DNA of 64,000 nucleotides, from assembly GCF_963576615.1 (NCBI RefSeq), contig NC_088710.1, forward strand, positions 74,905,019 to 74,969,018. Reading direction: 5' to 3'. The position numbers and the translations under genes were made by a program. This stretch comes from Watersipora subatra. Its lineage: Eukaryota > Bryozoa > Gymnolaemata > Cheilostomatida > Watersiporidae. The notes under the pieces were generated by a model, which was given only the letters and a program-made list of their open reading frames with translations, searched no databases and was not told the DNA's origin. Below are positions 24,701 to 37,800 of the stretch, piece after piece. Numbering within the stretch: position 1 is the first letter of the stretch; each line of letters starts with the position of its first letter.

Positions 24701-27698
24701 ATACAGCGGCCATATTGCTTCCCTATACAGCGGCCATATTGCTTCTTATACAGCGGCCATATTGCTTCTTAATATTGTTAGTTTACACTTTTCAGAGCTG
24801 GTATAATGAAAGTTCTTCAAGAAGTGAGCGACATTCTATTTCCTCTGCTGAGCCATTAGAGTTGGAGTATGGTGCTGTCGGGTATACCAAAACTGAGCCA
24901 TATGATGATTATTATGAGCCTGAACGGAAACACTTTCCAACGCATGATACCTCTGTTGTGTCCCACGATCACACATATGGGGCACCTCCTGGCGGCGTTC
25001 CTCATGTCCGCAAGATGGATATGAAGGTAAATAATAAGATTCATGACGTGTTCATTTAACAGTCAGTGAGTGTCTTTCTAGCTAGCCGATGTAAATCGTC
25101 GCCATACATATCGCTGTCTATAAATTTAGGATTTGTTTCCTCTTTCACAATTACCAACTCCTAAATTTATAGAACAACCATCCACCTGATTAATTGAGTT
25201 GTACTTTTCATCAATTTTTTTTCAATGTTTGTTTTACCCGATATTCTAAAAATTGTTCAGCTCTAATGTCCAATGAAGAGGTCCTGTTAGTGTTTTCAGT
25301 TTAAATGCAAGATGGCTAAAATAAGTATATACAGCGTTTTTTTTTTATATATTTAGATACACTGTTTATATATCCTGTTAATTAATATGTTAGAAATATG
25401 CAGGGTTTTGCTGTGACACATGACATAAATTTACATTAAAGAAAATCTGGCATTTTTTTGCACATTTGCATAACCATATGTTGTAAAAGTGATCAAGGTG
25501 TGTGTTTATACCTGGTGACCGTCATTTATAAACTAATTAGGAACTTCTGGAACGTTTCACTCACTGGAACATTTCACTGTTGCATCCTGCCAATGCTTTC
25601 CTATGGTATATCAATACATAGTTGCTCTTTAGCGTATAGTATATCAATACATAGAGTTATTCTTTAGCATATAGTATATCAATACATAGAGTTATTCTTT
25701 AGCGTATAGTATATCAATACATAGAGTTATTATTTAACGCATTTCATGGCTTAATAGACTAGATTCATCACTTGTCAGTAGGACCTTCAACATTTTGTTA
25801 TTCAGTAAACGCTGATTATTGCTGTGAGATACTTGGTGCTATCCAGTATGACTAGCATTAATTTCGTGTGTTGTATTTTTTTTTAGATAATTGTATGTTA
25901 GTCAATAACTAAGTAAACTGTCCTTTTTCTGCTATTTACACAGACAAGAAAGGAGCCCAGTCGTGGATTGGCGCATGATCAGATGCTCTGCAACAAGTTC
26001 AGTATACCTTTCAATGTTGAAACCATCATAGACAGCCCGGTCGAAGCATTCAACTCTCTTCTCCAAGAACACAAACTTTCTGCCAAGCAGATCTCACTAG
26101 TCAGGGATATTCGCAGACGTGGAAAGAATAAAGTAAGGAAGATTTTGTCTAATCTCAAGGTTGACAGTTTTGCAGAAGAATGCGTTGGGCATGATATCAG
26201 GACTTGCTAATGGGCTAATATGTTCATCTGTTTCGAACATTCTTTCTTGTAACTATGTTTGCTGGAATAACAATTTAAATTCATTGGCCAATATGTGTGT
26301 ATTTTCGTGTGTGCGTGTATTCTGCTACAGCAGCAGTTTGTAAATTTTGAAAGTATTTGTGGAAATTAATTATGGCATCAGATAGTGGTGTGTTTGCTTT
26401 GCATTGTTTTTGGTATTGATTATTTCTCTTATGATTAATAGTGTTAAAGGTTGACTTGCAGCAAAATTCACATCACAGTTATTTGGTATCAAAAGATTCA
26501 CCATGTCTTACTCTGCTGTGTTGTAGGTGCAAAATATGTGGAAATGTGATTACAAGCTCTTAAAAGCTAAAAAAAAATGAACAGTTAATCGCCGCCATCA
26601 CGAGACTGCCATAGATTAGAATCTCTTTTCAAAACGGCTCAAATGGGGCATAGTTGTACAAGATGGCTTTTGTTTACACTTTCACGCAACCTCATTCGTC
26701 GAAATATTTTCACAAATATATTTCACGCATTCAATAAAACTATGTCTATTGTTCTTATGCGTCTATTTTATCATCATTGTAATGCTGTCACTTTCAGCGC
26801 TGATATCTTATAACCTACTGTGAAAATTCGTTTTATATTTTAACCGTAGCTCGAAGGAGTACATATCATTCTCTGATAATCATGACGAGCCTATTGGTCA
26901 CCTGTGATAATCGAAAAATGCTGCAGAAATTATTCACAAAGTGTGGGTCACATAATCAGATTACGACTGGACGATTAGACCAAGCCGAAACAAAACTGTA
27001 AAGTAGTGAGCATCTATATTTGATACGGGGTCTTCGGTAAAACCCGAAGTGTTTATCATAAACTAGTGCTACGAGAAGTTTTATATTGAGCCTTTTATTG
27101 GCCTTTCACTTCACGTGAGAACATCACGTGACAAAACAATAACCAAATGTGATGACCACGTCAGAGAAATAAACTGATTCCAATCTACGGCGGCTTTTCG
27201 TTTTTGAGCTTTTAAGAGCTTGTAATCACATTTCCACATATTTGGCACCTACAACACAGCAGAGTAAGACATGGTGAATCTTTTGATACCAAATAACTGT
27301 AATGTGAATTTTGTTGCAAGTCAGTCTTTAAACTAGTTCTAAAATATGGCAGCAAGATTGTTCGTCATTTTTCACAGGTTGCTGCTCAGAATTGCCGACA
27401 GAAGAGGGTTGGAGAGTATTCAGAGCTAGAAGTTGAAGTAGAGAAGCTGCGATCAACAAGGGAGAGTTTAGCTCTAAAGCACGCCGCTATTTTAAATAAG
27501 CACACGCGAACAAAAAAAGAGATTGACATTATGTCGACCGAAATCTTTCATACCCTTCGTGATGAGAACGGTATTCCATACGATACTTCAATATTTAGTC
27601 TGGAGGTGGGGCGAAATGGGAATATTCAAGTGACTGCAGCTCGTACAAGAAGGTCTCGTACTAGCAAAAAGAGGGATAGTAAGAAACGGAGGAGCTAA
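18774..27698 (+). CDS. NFE2L1: Cap'n'collar bZIP transcription factor, ER-anchored NRF1 type, 613 residues
   Basis: Exons: 18774-19166, 19405-19491, 19576-19693, 22434-22694, 23873-24114, 24796-25026, 25944-26132 and 27378-27698; all are GT-AG and the phases join. The ATG at 18774 is the first in frame after an upstream stop at 18738. Near residues 8-21 a hydrophobic segment (GFVQLAVILSLL) matches the NHB1 ER-targeting helix of NRF1, followed by the conserved N-terminal block ending 'TTWLVTN'. DVELIEALWKQDVE (from residue 132) matches the DLG-type 'DIDLIDILWRQDID'. Several N-glycosylation sequons and acidic segments follow, then GAVGY and HDHTYGAPPG, both also in NRF1. The C terminus holds the CNC domain (FNSLLQEHKLSAKQISLVRD) and basic region RDIRRRGKNKVAAQNCR, then a leucine-zipper-like helix and a basic tail. 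NRF1 drives proteasome genes after release from the ER. NFE2L1 rather than NFE2L2 is chosen for the N-terminal helix. Confidence 0.92.
21443..22139. mobile_element. TTAA-flanked piggyBac-like non-autonomous element in NRF1-like intron 3
   Basis: The ends read TTAACTCTTTGGC and, inverted, TTAACCCTTTGACC, so TTAA lies at both boundaries with short CYCTTTG inverted ends. The ends resemble those of 55739-57485. Only a short meaningless ORF lies inside. Confidence 0.5.
23018..23393. repeat. 54 bp tandem repeat, seven copies, NRF1-like intron 4
   Basis: The unit begins cattggctttcctggtgcta and ends tcactcagtttctagtcc; its length of 54 bp is divisible by three, so long artefactual ORFs appear. Copies differ mainly at 'tacaaagc', 'tacaacgc' and 'tactacgc'. 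Confidence 0.95.
24464..24772. repeat. 23-24 bp tandem repeat (ttatacagcggccatattgc), 13 copies, NRF1-like intron 5
   Basis: The unit ttatacagcggccatattgc is followed by ttc or ttcc, so the length alternates by one base. The array ends about 24 bp before exon 6 (24796-25026), so the acceptor's pyrimidine tract directly abuts it. Confidence 0.95.
25614..25740. repeat. Short tandem repeat, about 36 bp unit, three copies, NRF1-like intron 6
   Basis: tagtatatcaatacatagag followed by ttattctttagcgta, repeated three times with minor changes. Confidence 0.85.
26448..27327. mobile_element. TTAA-flanked fold-back element (copy 2) inside the bZIP-splitting intron
   Basis: It is bounded by TTAA at 26444-26447 and 27328-27331. 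The arms are inverted repeats of about 140 bp, beginning AGGTTGACTTGCAGCAAAAT and running through 'tcttactctgctgtgttgta'. It shares its arms with copy 1 (17006-17361); about 400 bp of unrelated sequence lies in the middle. It occupies most of intron 7, ending about 50 bp before exon 8. Confidence 0.75.
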
Positions 27699-28863
27699 TG
27701 TTCAGATTAATCTCATAAATGCACTGGTGATAACAGTAGACATTGCAATTTTCATTTTTTGTAAATATTACAACTGATACCTTTATTGTTACAATTATTT
27801 ATGGGAGTTTGTTGATCATTGTTTATAAATCTAACGTGTTCAATATTTAGATATTATTATATTACACATTCCGAAAATAAATTTTTGCCATAGAGCGACA
27901 TTTACTTAGAAATCAAAAACATAATCACCGTGTTACTTTATTTTTACTAAGTGCTTTATTCTTGTGGCATATAAAGTAATATATATTATTGTATGCAATT
28001 ACAGTTCACAAGATAGTGATAGTGAACAAAAAGTGATAATCAACTTCATTGAATTTTCAGTTTATAGATGATATATTCTCTCAAGGCTGGATCATTACAA
28101 TCGCTGAGCTCATAATTATAAAGATCTCCTGCTTGATAACACAAGTCATAAACAATAAGCTTAAGGCAAACATAAATATAGGTTAAAATATACCTTTGTA
28201 TATTTTAGCCTATACTTATAAGCTGCATGCATATAAGTAAAAGCTGCATGCAATCATGAGCACAGCAAAGCTGATACCATAAAATCTCAATTTAAAACAT
28301 TCGCCTGAGAGAATTTGTCTTCAAGTAGACAAATCTTGTGGTACTAATAGAGCTGTGCCAGCTGTGTGTAGGCAATGGGAAAACAACTATTATTTGTTAA
28401 TTAATAGAAGTTATTAGACAAAAATCGACAATTTGAAATTCGTGATAAAACATCTTTTTGAAGATTTCTTGCGTCATTGTAATGATAGTACATTACATAG
28501 TCTGTGCCTTGGAAGGACCAAAATAACTACTACCTAATGTATAGCAGTTCAAAGCGTGCAAAGAGTTATCCGCTCACGAAAAGCAAGAACGCAAAGCTCA
28601 GTGGTAATAGACATCAGGACTTTTAAAGCCGTTTGATTTATGTAAGCGTAGAACAAATGGTAGCGCCAATGATTAAGAATAGACTGTTGAATGAACAGTC
28701 AACACTAGACGGCCCGAAGCTTAAAGATACGGGACTGAAGTAAACACTTTTGAAGTTCAACAGCTACACTGTAGCGACTCAATATTTTTCTAGTATTCTT
28801 ATTTTTATTCGAGACTAAAACATTTGCATTTTTCCAAAGCAGTCTGATTAAGGATTACTCAAA
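27699..28863. other. Intergenic region between the NRF1-like gene and CPSF4
   Basis: It should hold the 3' untranslated region of the upstream gene and the promoter of CPSF4, in the same orientation and about 1.2 kb apart. No other gene was recognised. Confidence 0.55.
27876..27881 (+). terminator. Likely polyadenylation signal of the NRF1-like gene
   Basis: AATAAA lies 178 bp after the stop codon at 27698 in AT-rich sequence. Actual use is inferred. Confidence 0.45.
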
Positions 28864-31800
28864 ATGCAAGCCCTGGTTGCTCCAGTTCAAGATGTAAAAT
28901 TTGATATTGAAACTGCATTAGAAATGCAGTTGGGAGCTAAACCTTTACCATTTCCAGGAATGGATAGTAAGTAAAAATAATACTTCAAAGTACTATTAAT
29001 TTGCCTGCGCCTGTCACAATTATTAGTGGTCTCATCGATGGCTAACGCCTACACATGTCACGTAACTAACTCTCACAATAAAAACCAGTCACAAGATTAA
29101 CTTCATAAAACTTTTCTCAACAATATTTTGTAATTTAAAGTGCATTGTTATAGCTGGATGTGGAGAAAATATGTTATGCATAAGTATTTCGAATCCACCC
29201 ACAACATCAGTGTTGAAATTGCTTTGTCATTTTATTCTATTTTGACTATGTCTAGTTTTTGCAATTTGCACTTTTGCTTAACTTGTGGGAACTAATTTAG
29301 TTCTAGTGAAAGTGTTGAGCTGTTGTAAGCATTACTGTTATTTACCAGTAAAAGTTGCTTCTTTTTTCTATAAGTCCAACAATTAAAATACACAACTAAC
29401 AAAATTGTAAAACAATAATATTAATGACAAAAGGTTAAAATAGCTAATGAAAGTTACATGTACATCCTTACTCGGACAGTCAAACATGCTTGTTTGCTCA
29501 GTCCTGTACGGCTGCGAGTTTCGACAGTCAATGAGAGTCGTGACAGCTCATAAGTAGAGAGTTTTGGCAGTTGAGATAGTGACGTAGAATGAGGTTCAAT
29601 AGGCGGGGGAACGAGAGGCTCCTCAGCAGGCAGAATGGAAAGAAAGAGGCTGCGTCATCGGAGCTGTTCTCTTTTATAGATGTCTGGCATGTGGGACGGC
29701 CTGTGGCAGTAGGTTGAGTGTTAAGGTTCAATGCTTTGTCAGGCATGTGAAAATATCTTGTTTGCGTAAGTCTTCAGCTGGTGTATGTGATGTACATATG
29801 TAGGGTGGAGCTTGTGACTTGCTCCTGGTATCTAGGTCGTGTTTGACAGGAGCGGCAGATCTGTATATCGGTACGCATTTGATTTGTTTCTGTTTTTTTG
29901 GTGGTTTTCTGGTGATCAAGGTATGTAAGTATAATTGCTTCGACATCACTTTTGTGTGTTCTCTATCTGGTGTTGACGCAATTTTTATGATAATAATCAT
30001 CCAATTTTGAAGTTTTTAATTTGCTTTTGACGTTTTCTAATTATTAGATTTTTGATGTCTTTGGGCATCTTGCTGTTTGTATATATAATATGCTTATCTT
30101 GGGCAATACATATACGGTATGTCGAGTGTGAGCAATACATATACGGTATGTAGAGTGTGAGCAATACATATACGGTATGTAGAGTGTGAGCAATTCATAT
30201 ATGGTATGTAGAGTGTGAGCAGTAGGGGAAAGTGGGGTAATATGGGTCACCTCACTTAAAAAAGAATTTAGAAAAGTAGAGATTGGTGGGATCTAAACAA
30301 AATTATGTCTCATCATGTGGTAGACTTAAGTGTATGAAACACCAAAAAGACAACCTCCTAGCTATTCATCCTTGAGACTTATCAGCAAAACTTTCCAATC
30401 CGAAATGTGGCCCGTATTACTCCAACTACAGGGTAATATGGGCCATTTACAAAAATGAAGAAGCAATGACTTAATTGATAATGAGAATTGTGTTGAGTAG
30501 ATAGGGAATACATTTGTATATAATATAAAATGTTACTACACCGTTCAAGCAGATTTGTAGCTTAGAAACATACAATACAGTTAATTAAAAAAAATGACCA
30601 TAGCCAAAGATGTTCCACTGAAAAACATTGTTTATAATGAAATAAATTTTATTACTCTATTTATATAAAAAGAAATTTGCCACAAAAACTCTGTGATAAA
30701 AATATCAAATTACATGTTTACAAAGAAAACAATGAAAGATCTAAACCAAATGAGAGTCTGTCACCAATTCTTGACCCTTGGCCGATGAGTGCTGGTTCTG
30801 GTAACTTCATGACAATATCACGCATCTCAACGAAGCTGGTATCTGACTGGTCAGGAGACAGAAAATGCTGATCACTGTGTTTGAAGAATGTAACCTGAGC
30901 CTCCTGCTCATCTTTTGACAAGACAAGCCCTACAAAATGTTTGACACACTTCATTGTAGCAAATTTGACTACAACATAATCATCGGCGTTGATATCTTCG
31001 GTATCGTCACGCTCCTTATCATCCAGTATGTCATCCGACGCATCATCTAAAGGAATGGGTTCATCATTAGACTTGCTGTCACTCTCTGGTGTAGGAACAG
31101 CTCTCTTACGTTTCACTGTTTTAAGTATTACAGAATTATTAGAGCTCGTTTGTTTCTGAGGAGTCACAGTAAGAATCTCAGTTTTTCTGGTTACACCTCT
31201 AGTAGATCTTTTCCTTTGACCAGCTTTAGGATGAGGCCTAATCTGCTCTGGTGTGATTGTATGGCTAGCTGCAGGTAGATGAAAAGTGGTTGCTGCAGAT
31301 GAGATAGATATTTTGGTAACTTTGGCAGTGGTGGTGCTTTGTGAGGCATCCAACATGACTTTTGATGAGCTAGGTGCGGTAGCTGCTTGAAAAGGACGAT
31401 CGGTTACAAAGCTTGATGCTAGGTCATCATCGCTGAAGATGTTGCGGTTAAATGGATATATGCCTGAAGCTCGAAACCCTGACTGGATGTTGCTCGGAGT
31501 AAATGATGCTGGGAAAGCAATGTTAGTCAGCTCTGCCATGTTGTAAATTGTCAGAATTCGGCCTGGATGAGTTAATTGCCAACTATTGCATGCATCAAAA
31601 AATGCTCTTTTGAATGGAGAGTAGATGGCAACATCAAGAGGTTGCAGACGATGCAACCGGTTGCTGTGAGGTGGAAAGCTAACCATGACAACTCCATGCT
31701 CTCTAGCAACCTCTATAGCCTCAATGCTGACATGGCTGTCATGGTTGTCTAACAGCAAAAGCACTCGATTTTCTTTAGTGGCTCCGGTGTAACTAATAAA

Positions 31801-34800
31801 TTGTCGAAGCCGTTTAATGAAGATCTTTCGAAAAGTCCATCCTGATGGGCTTGCTGCACCAGTGGTGCCAGAAGAGGCACCTTGAAGCATGTAATCTTTA
31901 AAATGCACCCGTGGGAAAATTATCATAGGTGGCATAAAGTTTCCTTGAGCGTTTACTGAACCAATCATTGTACACATCTGGTCTCTTTCTGCTGAAGTAA
32001 TTTGTCTTACTTGCTTCATTTATCTGTCGGCGATGACTTTTGGTGGACGGTGAGATGTGGTTATGGCAGTTTCATCCATGTTCCAGATAGCATTAGGATT
32101 AAAGTTGTATTTGCCATATACAGCTTCTAGGTTATCGTAAAACATGTTCAAATTATGACGATTAAAACTGGTAGCTCTACCAAGACTGGTTCCCTGAGGC
32201 TTACGTATAGTAAGCTTTTGATGTCTTTCCATAAAACCTTCAACCCAGTCTATACCAGCTTTTTTACACTTATTCCATGACTCAGGGTATTTACAGTTAT
32301 TTTGCTTAGCATACTCGTAAGCCAAGTCTCTGAGATTGGACTTGGTGAGACCATGTAACTGTTGTGAAGCTTTTAGTAAATACAGCTGAAGATCGTCTTC
32401 CATATTTTCAGTAAATACTTTATTTTTGGTGGAGCCAGCATTATAATTTGTTATAACACCATTTTGAATGTTACATTTTGTAGCTTCTAGATAGCGCTGT
32501 AATGTAGTTCTAGGTATTTTCAAGTCGCGGCTGACCTGTCTCAGTGGAATGCCTTTTTCTATGATGCATTTCACTGCTTCTACCATGGCAGGAGAGTTGG
32601 GCTCAGTTTTTTTTTTGTAACATCTAAGCATTGTAGCTGTATTAACCTACAAAAAATTATATATGATTGCTCATACTGTTTTGAATCCAACAAACTTTGA
32701 TATACTTATGATTTAATTTGTATGGGGTAATATGGACCAGCCCCATTTTACCCCGAATCTGGTGGCCCATATTACCCTTTTCTTAATTTCTCAAACCTTT
32801 TTCTAATTTATCAAAGACTATATAGATAATTTCACTATTTTCTTTTTCATACTAATGTGTACACATACATTGATTCACAGATGCAGAATTGTATCAACAG
32901 CATAAGCTAAGGCACTCCCTTACCCTAATTTGTAGATAGTAAAATGTAGAGGAGAAGAAAAATACATGTATAAATACAATATCACTCACCTCTTTCGCAG
33001 CATGAAACACATGTGACTGAAATCAATATGGTTGTCTCATGACCTCATATCCTGTCATGTGACTTTAGCATTATTCTCTATGTGTTCTAAAAATAGTGCA
33101 TTCTGAGGTGGCCCATATTACCCAGTGGCCCATATTACCCCACTTACCCCTACATATACGCGATGTAGTGTGAGCAATTTATATACGGTATGTAGAGTGT
33201 GAGCAATACATGTATGGTATGTAGAGTGTGAGCAATTTAGGTAAGGGTATCTGAGAACCTTTTTATGATGATGTTGTAATCATCTTTCTGCGTTTGGTCA
33301 ATATCTTATATCTTGTGCAATGGACCACTTTGTGAGTGATACGTCTTAAATTAGTCATGATAATGTATTTTCCTTCCATAACTTTGAGATTTTTTTCATA
33401 ACAATTCTGAGATGTTTAGGCACAAAATGGGTGAACATTTCATTTTAAATGTCCGGGTGACACTTTAGGTGTAAACAAGAATGAGTTAACAAAGGAATTG
33501 TATAGTATACGTATAAACAAGAATGAGTTAACAAAGGAATTGTATAGTATACGTATAAACAAACATAAGTTAATAGAGCGAGTATATAATCGATGTATTC
33601 GTGTATCTGTCTCCAAGTATGTTCAGCTACAGCTATTCATATCTTCTAATAAAGAATCAGTAGTACAAAAGATTTGACCTTGGACTCTCTCATTCACCAG
33701 TTCAAAGCCTTACCAGTTGAGCCACATGAGCTTGATGGATTTGTTAGGCAATACATGTCATTACATGGGTGCAAATACACTACCACTCTCCGTTTTGACT
33801 TACGGTGATGGCGGTGATGGCGCAATGTCCTGGAGGACGGTAGTGTAATTTAATGCTTGCTCAATCGTGAGAGCAAGTAGTTAGCTCTTATTAGTAAACT
33901 TACTCAAATTATCCATTGGCAATGTGCCAGGCAACTACATTACTCCTCATTGTTCATAGGCCGATTTGTAATTGCCGGGCAACACCGGGCATATATAAAT
34001 GTGAGTGTCTGTCCTATTATAGCAATATAGTAACAGGAATGGAAAATGCGCTTCACGCTGGAATTGAACTCCTTGAAATGGAATTGAACCTTCAGTTCTG
34101 CGGAAAGACGCACTATCCATTACACTACATATCAAACTGGCCATACTAATGAATAGTTGCGCACATACATGTACTTATGCACCTGCCAATCTTTAATGGC
34201 TTCACGGTTCGGTTAGCACGCTGCAGCTAGCACTATTGAAGATCATTTTTGCATGAGAGATCATGACGCAGTTTTTTTTCCTAATGCCGGCTGAAGTTAT
34301 AATAACAACTCTTATTATGGTAAAGATGTAGACTAGCTTACGTTACTAAAATTCATTGGTTAAAGAGACTTTGCCAATGGCAGCTATGTTATTTGTCACT
34401 GTTTATAAGCTGTTTTAAATCTTGTACGAATGTGTCGCCTAAAAAGTAAGGGGTGTTCTTCAACAATCTACTTAAGCTTTGCCCTTAGCTTTGAAATATT
34501 TATGATTTGAGCTTTAAAATATTATGCATTAGCTGTAAAATATTATGCATTAGCTGTAAAATATTATGCATTAGCTGTAAAATATTATACATTAGCTGTA
34601 AAGTATTATGCATTGGCTGTAAAATATTTATGCATTAGCTGTAAAATATTATGCATTAGCTGTAAAATATTATGCATTAGCTGGACATTCAGAAATAGAT
34701 ACCTTCATTTAAACGTTAGAATGGTAAATGTTGTATATGTTGATTAAAAATAATTTTTCTTTGCAAAACTTTTTTTATTACCCGTACAACACCTGGCATT

Positions 34801-37800
34801 CAGTTATTGTATATATATAAACAAGCATTTGTAAATAGAGAGATTATATAATGTATATACATGTATAAACAAAGATGAGTTAATAAAGACAATATATAGT
34901 GTGAATATAAACAAACATGAGTTAATAAAGAGAATATGTAGTGTGAATATAAACAAAGATGAGTTAATAAAGAGTATATATAGTGTGAATATAAACAAAC
35001 ATGAGTTAATAAAGAGAATATATAGTTTGAATATAAACAAACATGAGTTAATAAAGAGTATATATAGTGTGAATATAAACAAACATGAGTTAATAAAGAC
35101 AGTATATAGTGTGAATATAAACAAACATGAGTTAATAGAGACAATATATAGTGTGAATATAAACAAACATGAGTTAATAGAGACAGTATATAGTGTGAAT
35201 ATAAACAAACATAAGTTAACAGAGACAGTATATAGTGTGAGTATAAACAAACATGAGTTGATAGAGACAATATATAGTGTGTATATAAACAAACATGAGT
35301 TAATAGAGACAGTATATAGTGTGAATATAAACAAACATAAGTTAATAGAGACAGTATATAGTGTGAATATAAACAAACATGAGTTGATAGAGACAATATA
35401 TAGTGTGTATATAAACAAACATAAGTTAATAGAGACAATACATAGTGTGAATATAAACAAACATGAGTTAATAGAGACAGTATATACTGTGAATATAAAC
35501 AAACATGAGTTAATAGAGACAGTATATAGTGTGAATATAAACAAACATGAGTTAATAGAGAGTATATAGTGTGTTTATGAACAAACATAAGTTAATATAG
35601 AGAGTATACTGTAAGTATATAATGAAACGTGAGTTAATAGCGAGAGTATATACTGTAATATGTATAATTAATAGACAACCATAACGTTTTGTGTTGCAGA
35701 ATCTGGGTCAGGCATTTGCACATTTCATCTAAAGAGCATATGTGACATTGGAAACAAGTGCCCCTTCCGACATGTTCGAGCAGACCGATCAGTCGTCTGC
35801 AAGCATTGGCTGAGAGGTCTTTGTAAAAAGGGAGATGAATGCGAATTTTTACATGAGTATGACATGTCCAAGATGCCTGAGTGCTATTTTTTTCAGAGAT
35901 TTGGTAAGTAGCAATTACATTTGAATAAAAATGATCTCGCAAAAACGGGTTTTCACACATTAGTGCCTTCAGTCAGTGTCAGTTGATAGTGACAGTCAAA
36001 GATTGTGGTTGATAGCTGTGGTTGATAGTGATAGTTAGTAGTTATGGTTGATAGTGACAGTTGATAGTTGTGGTTGATAGTGTCAGTTAATAGTTACGGT
36101 TGATAGTGACAGTTGATAGTTAGGGTTGATAGTGACAGTTGATAGTTGTGGTTGATAGTGACAGTTGATAGTTATGGTTGATAGTGACAGTTGATAGTTG
36201 GGGTTGATAGTGACAGTTAATAGTTATGGTTGATAGTGACAGTTGATAGCTGTGGTTGACAGTGACAGTTGATAGTGACAGTTGATAGCTAGCTGTGGTT
36301 GATAGTGACAGTTGATAGTTATGGTTGATAGTGACAGTTGATAGTTATGGTTGATAGTGACAGTTGATAGTTATGGTTGATAGCTTTGGTTGCTAGAGGC
36401 AGTTGATAGTTGTGGTTGATAGCTATAGTTGATAGTGACAGTTGACAGTGACAACTGATAGTGACAGTTGTTAGAGACAGTTGTTTGTCACAGTTGATAG
36501 TGACAGTTGATAGTTGTAGTGGATAGTGACAGCTGACAGTGACAGTTGATAGCGACAGTTGTTAGTCACAGTTGATAGTGACAGTTGATAGCTGTGGTGG
36601 ATAGTCACAGTTGACAGTGACAGTTGATAGCGACAGTTGTTAGTCACCATTGATAGTCACAGTTGATAGTGGCAGCGTCTATTGTAGTATTATTGTTATT
36701 TGTTAAGAGCAGCTCATATTACTAATTTGAGGATTTTAAGGGCAGTGTGGGAACAAAGAATGTCCATTCCTTCACATCGATCCTGAGATGAAGAGACGAG
36801 ACTGTGCCTGGTATGACAGAGGATTCTGCTACCATGGTAAGACACAGGCCAGCTCAGCTTAGCTTATCTCAACTAGAGTAGATTATTAAACCTATCTTGT
36901 CGAAGTATTCATGTACACTCGACCAATCACTGGCCTATTGCCAACAATGAAAAATTACAGCTACTCGATGACATTTCACTAGGCTTACTCAAAAATTGCT
37001 ATGCATTTACCCAACTATCAAATCTGACATTGGAATCACACACATTACTATTTTTAGTTTTGAACGAATACTATTAAATCACTTGAAATATTGTTTTATA
37101 TATTAAATTTACTGTTTTCCTTTGGTAACTATTTCTGTGGATCCCTTATTCTGTGCATCCCTTATTCTGTGCATCCCTTAGAAGGTTGTGTTCTTCAGTC
37201 ACCTTCTATCTCTGCACTGATACATTTTAGTCTCTTTTTGTTTCAAGTCATCTTTAGGCTGAGTCATTGTTATTCTTATTCTTGTTCATATTGTTGTTCT
37301 AGGTTATTACAATATTTTAACACTTGCTCTACAAATATCCTTTTGTGTTGTGATGCAGGTTCTTCGTGTAAAAACAGGCATGTTAGAAGAGTCATGTGTC
37401 AGAATTATCTTATTGGCTTCTGTCCAAAGGGCCCGACATGCAAGTTTGCCCAGTAAGTACTCTTACCGTGCACTAGCTGGGCAAATATCGAATGCAATTT
37501 GGAACAGTTATAACAACAAATGCAGCGCTTAGTGTATGAGCTCTGTGATATTTCTGTTTAGCCCCTCTTGGAATCTTCCACTCACAAACAGGAATGAGGG
37601 TGTGCAGAGAAGCATTCCGACCTGTCATCATTGCGGAGAAGTTGGTCATGTCGTCTACAAGTGTTTCAAGGTAGTCTGTCCTTGTTTTGCTTTAAAGCAA
37701 TAGTATGCTGTATATGCTAAGCAATCTGTTGCCATTACAAGATTGTCTTTTAATTGAACAGCTGTCTGAGGAAGCACGAGCGAAATATGCAGAGCAATAC

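Larger units (their letters stand above)
30105..33240. repeat. 29 bp tandem array split by a pogo transposon
   Basis: Units of gagcaatacatatacggtat plus gtagagtgt lie on both sides (about 30105-30222 and 33153-33240). The pogo-like element interrupts one unit; joining the flanks at a single TA restores a unit. Confidence 0.8.

Noticed and set aside
34060-34145. Functional tRNA gene
   Set aside because: A and B boxes are present, but no acceptor-stem pairing or clear anticodon arm was seen. A SINE head is more likely.
34800-35588. ORFs of over 200 codons on both strands (Leu/Tyr/Ser/His and Asn/Lys/Ile-rich)
   Set aside because: Artefact of the 42 bp tandem repeat.
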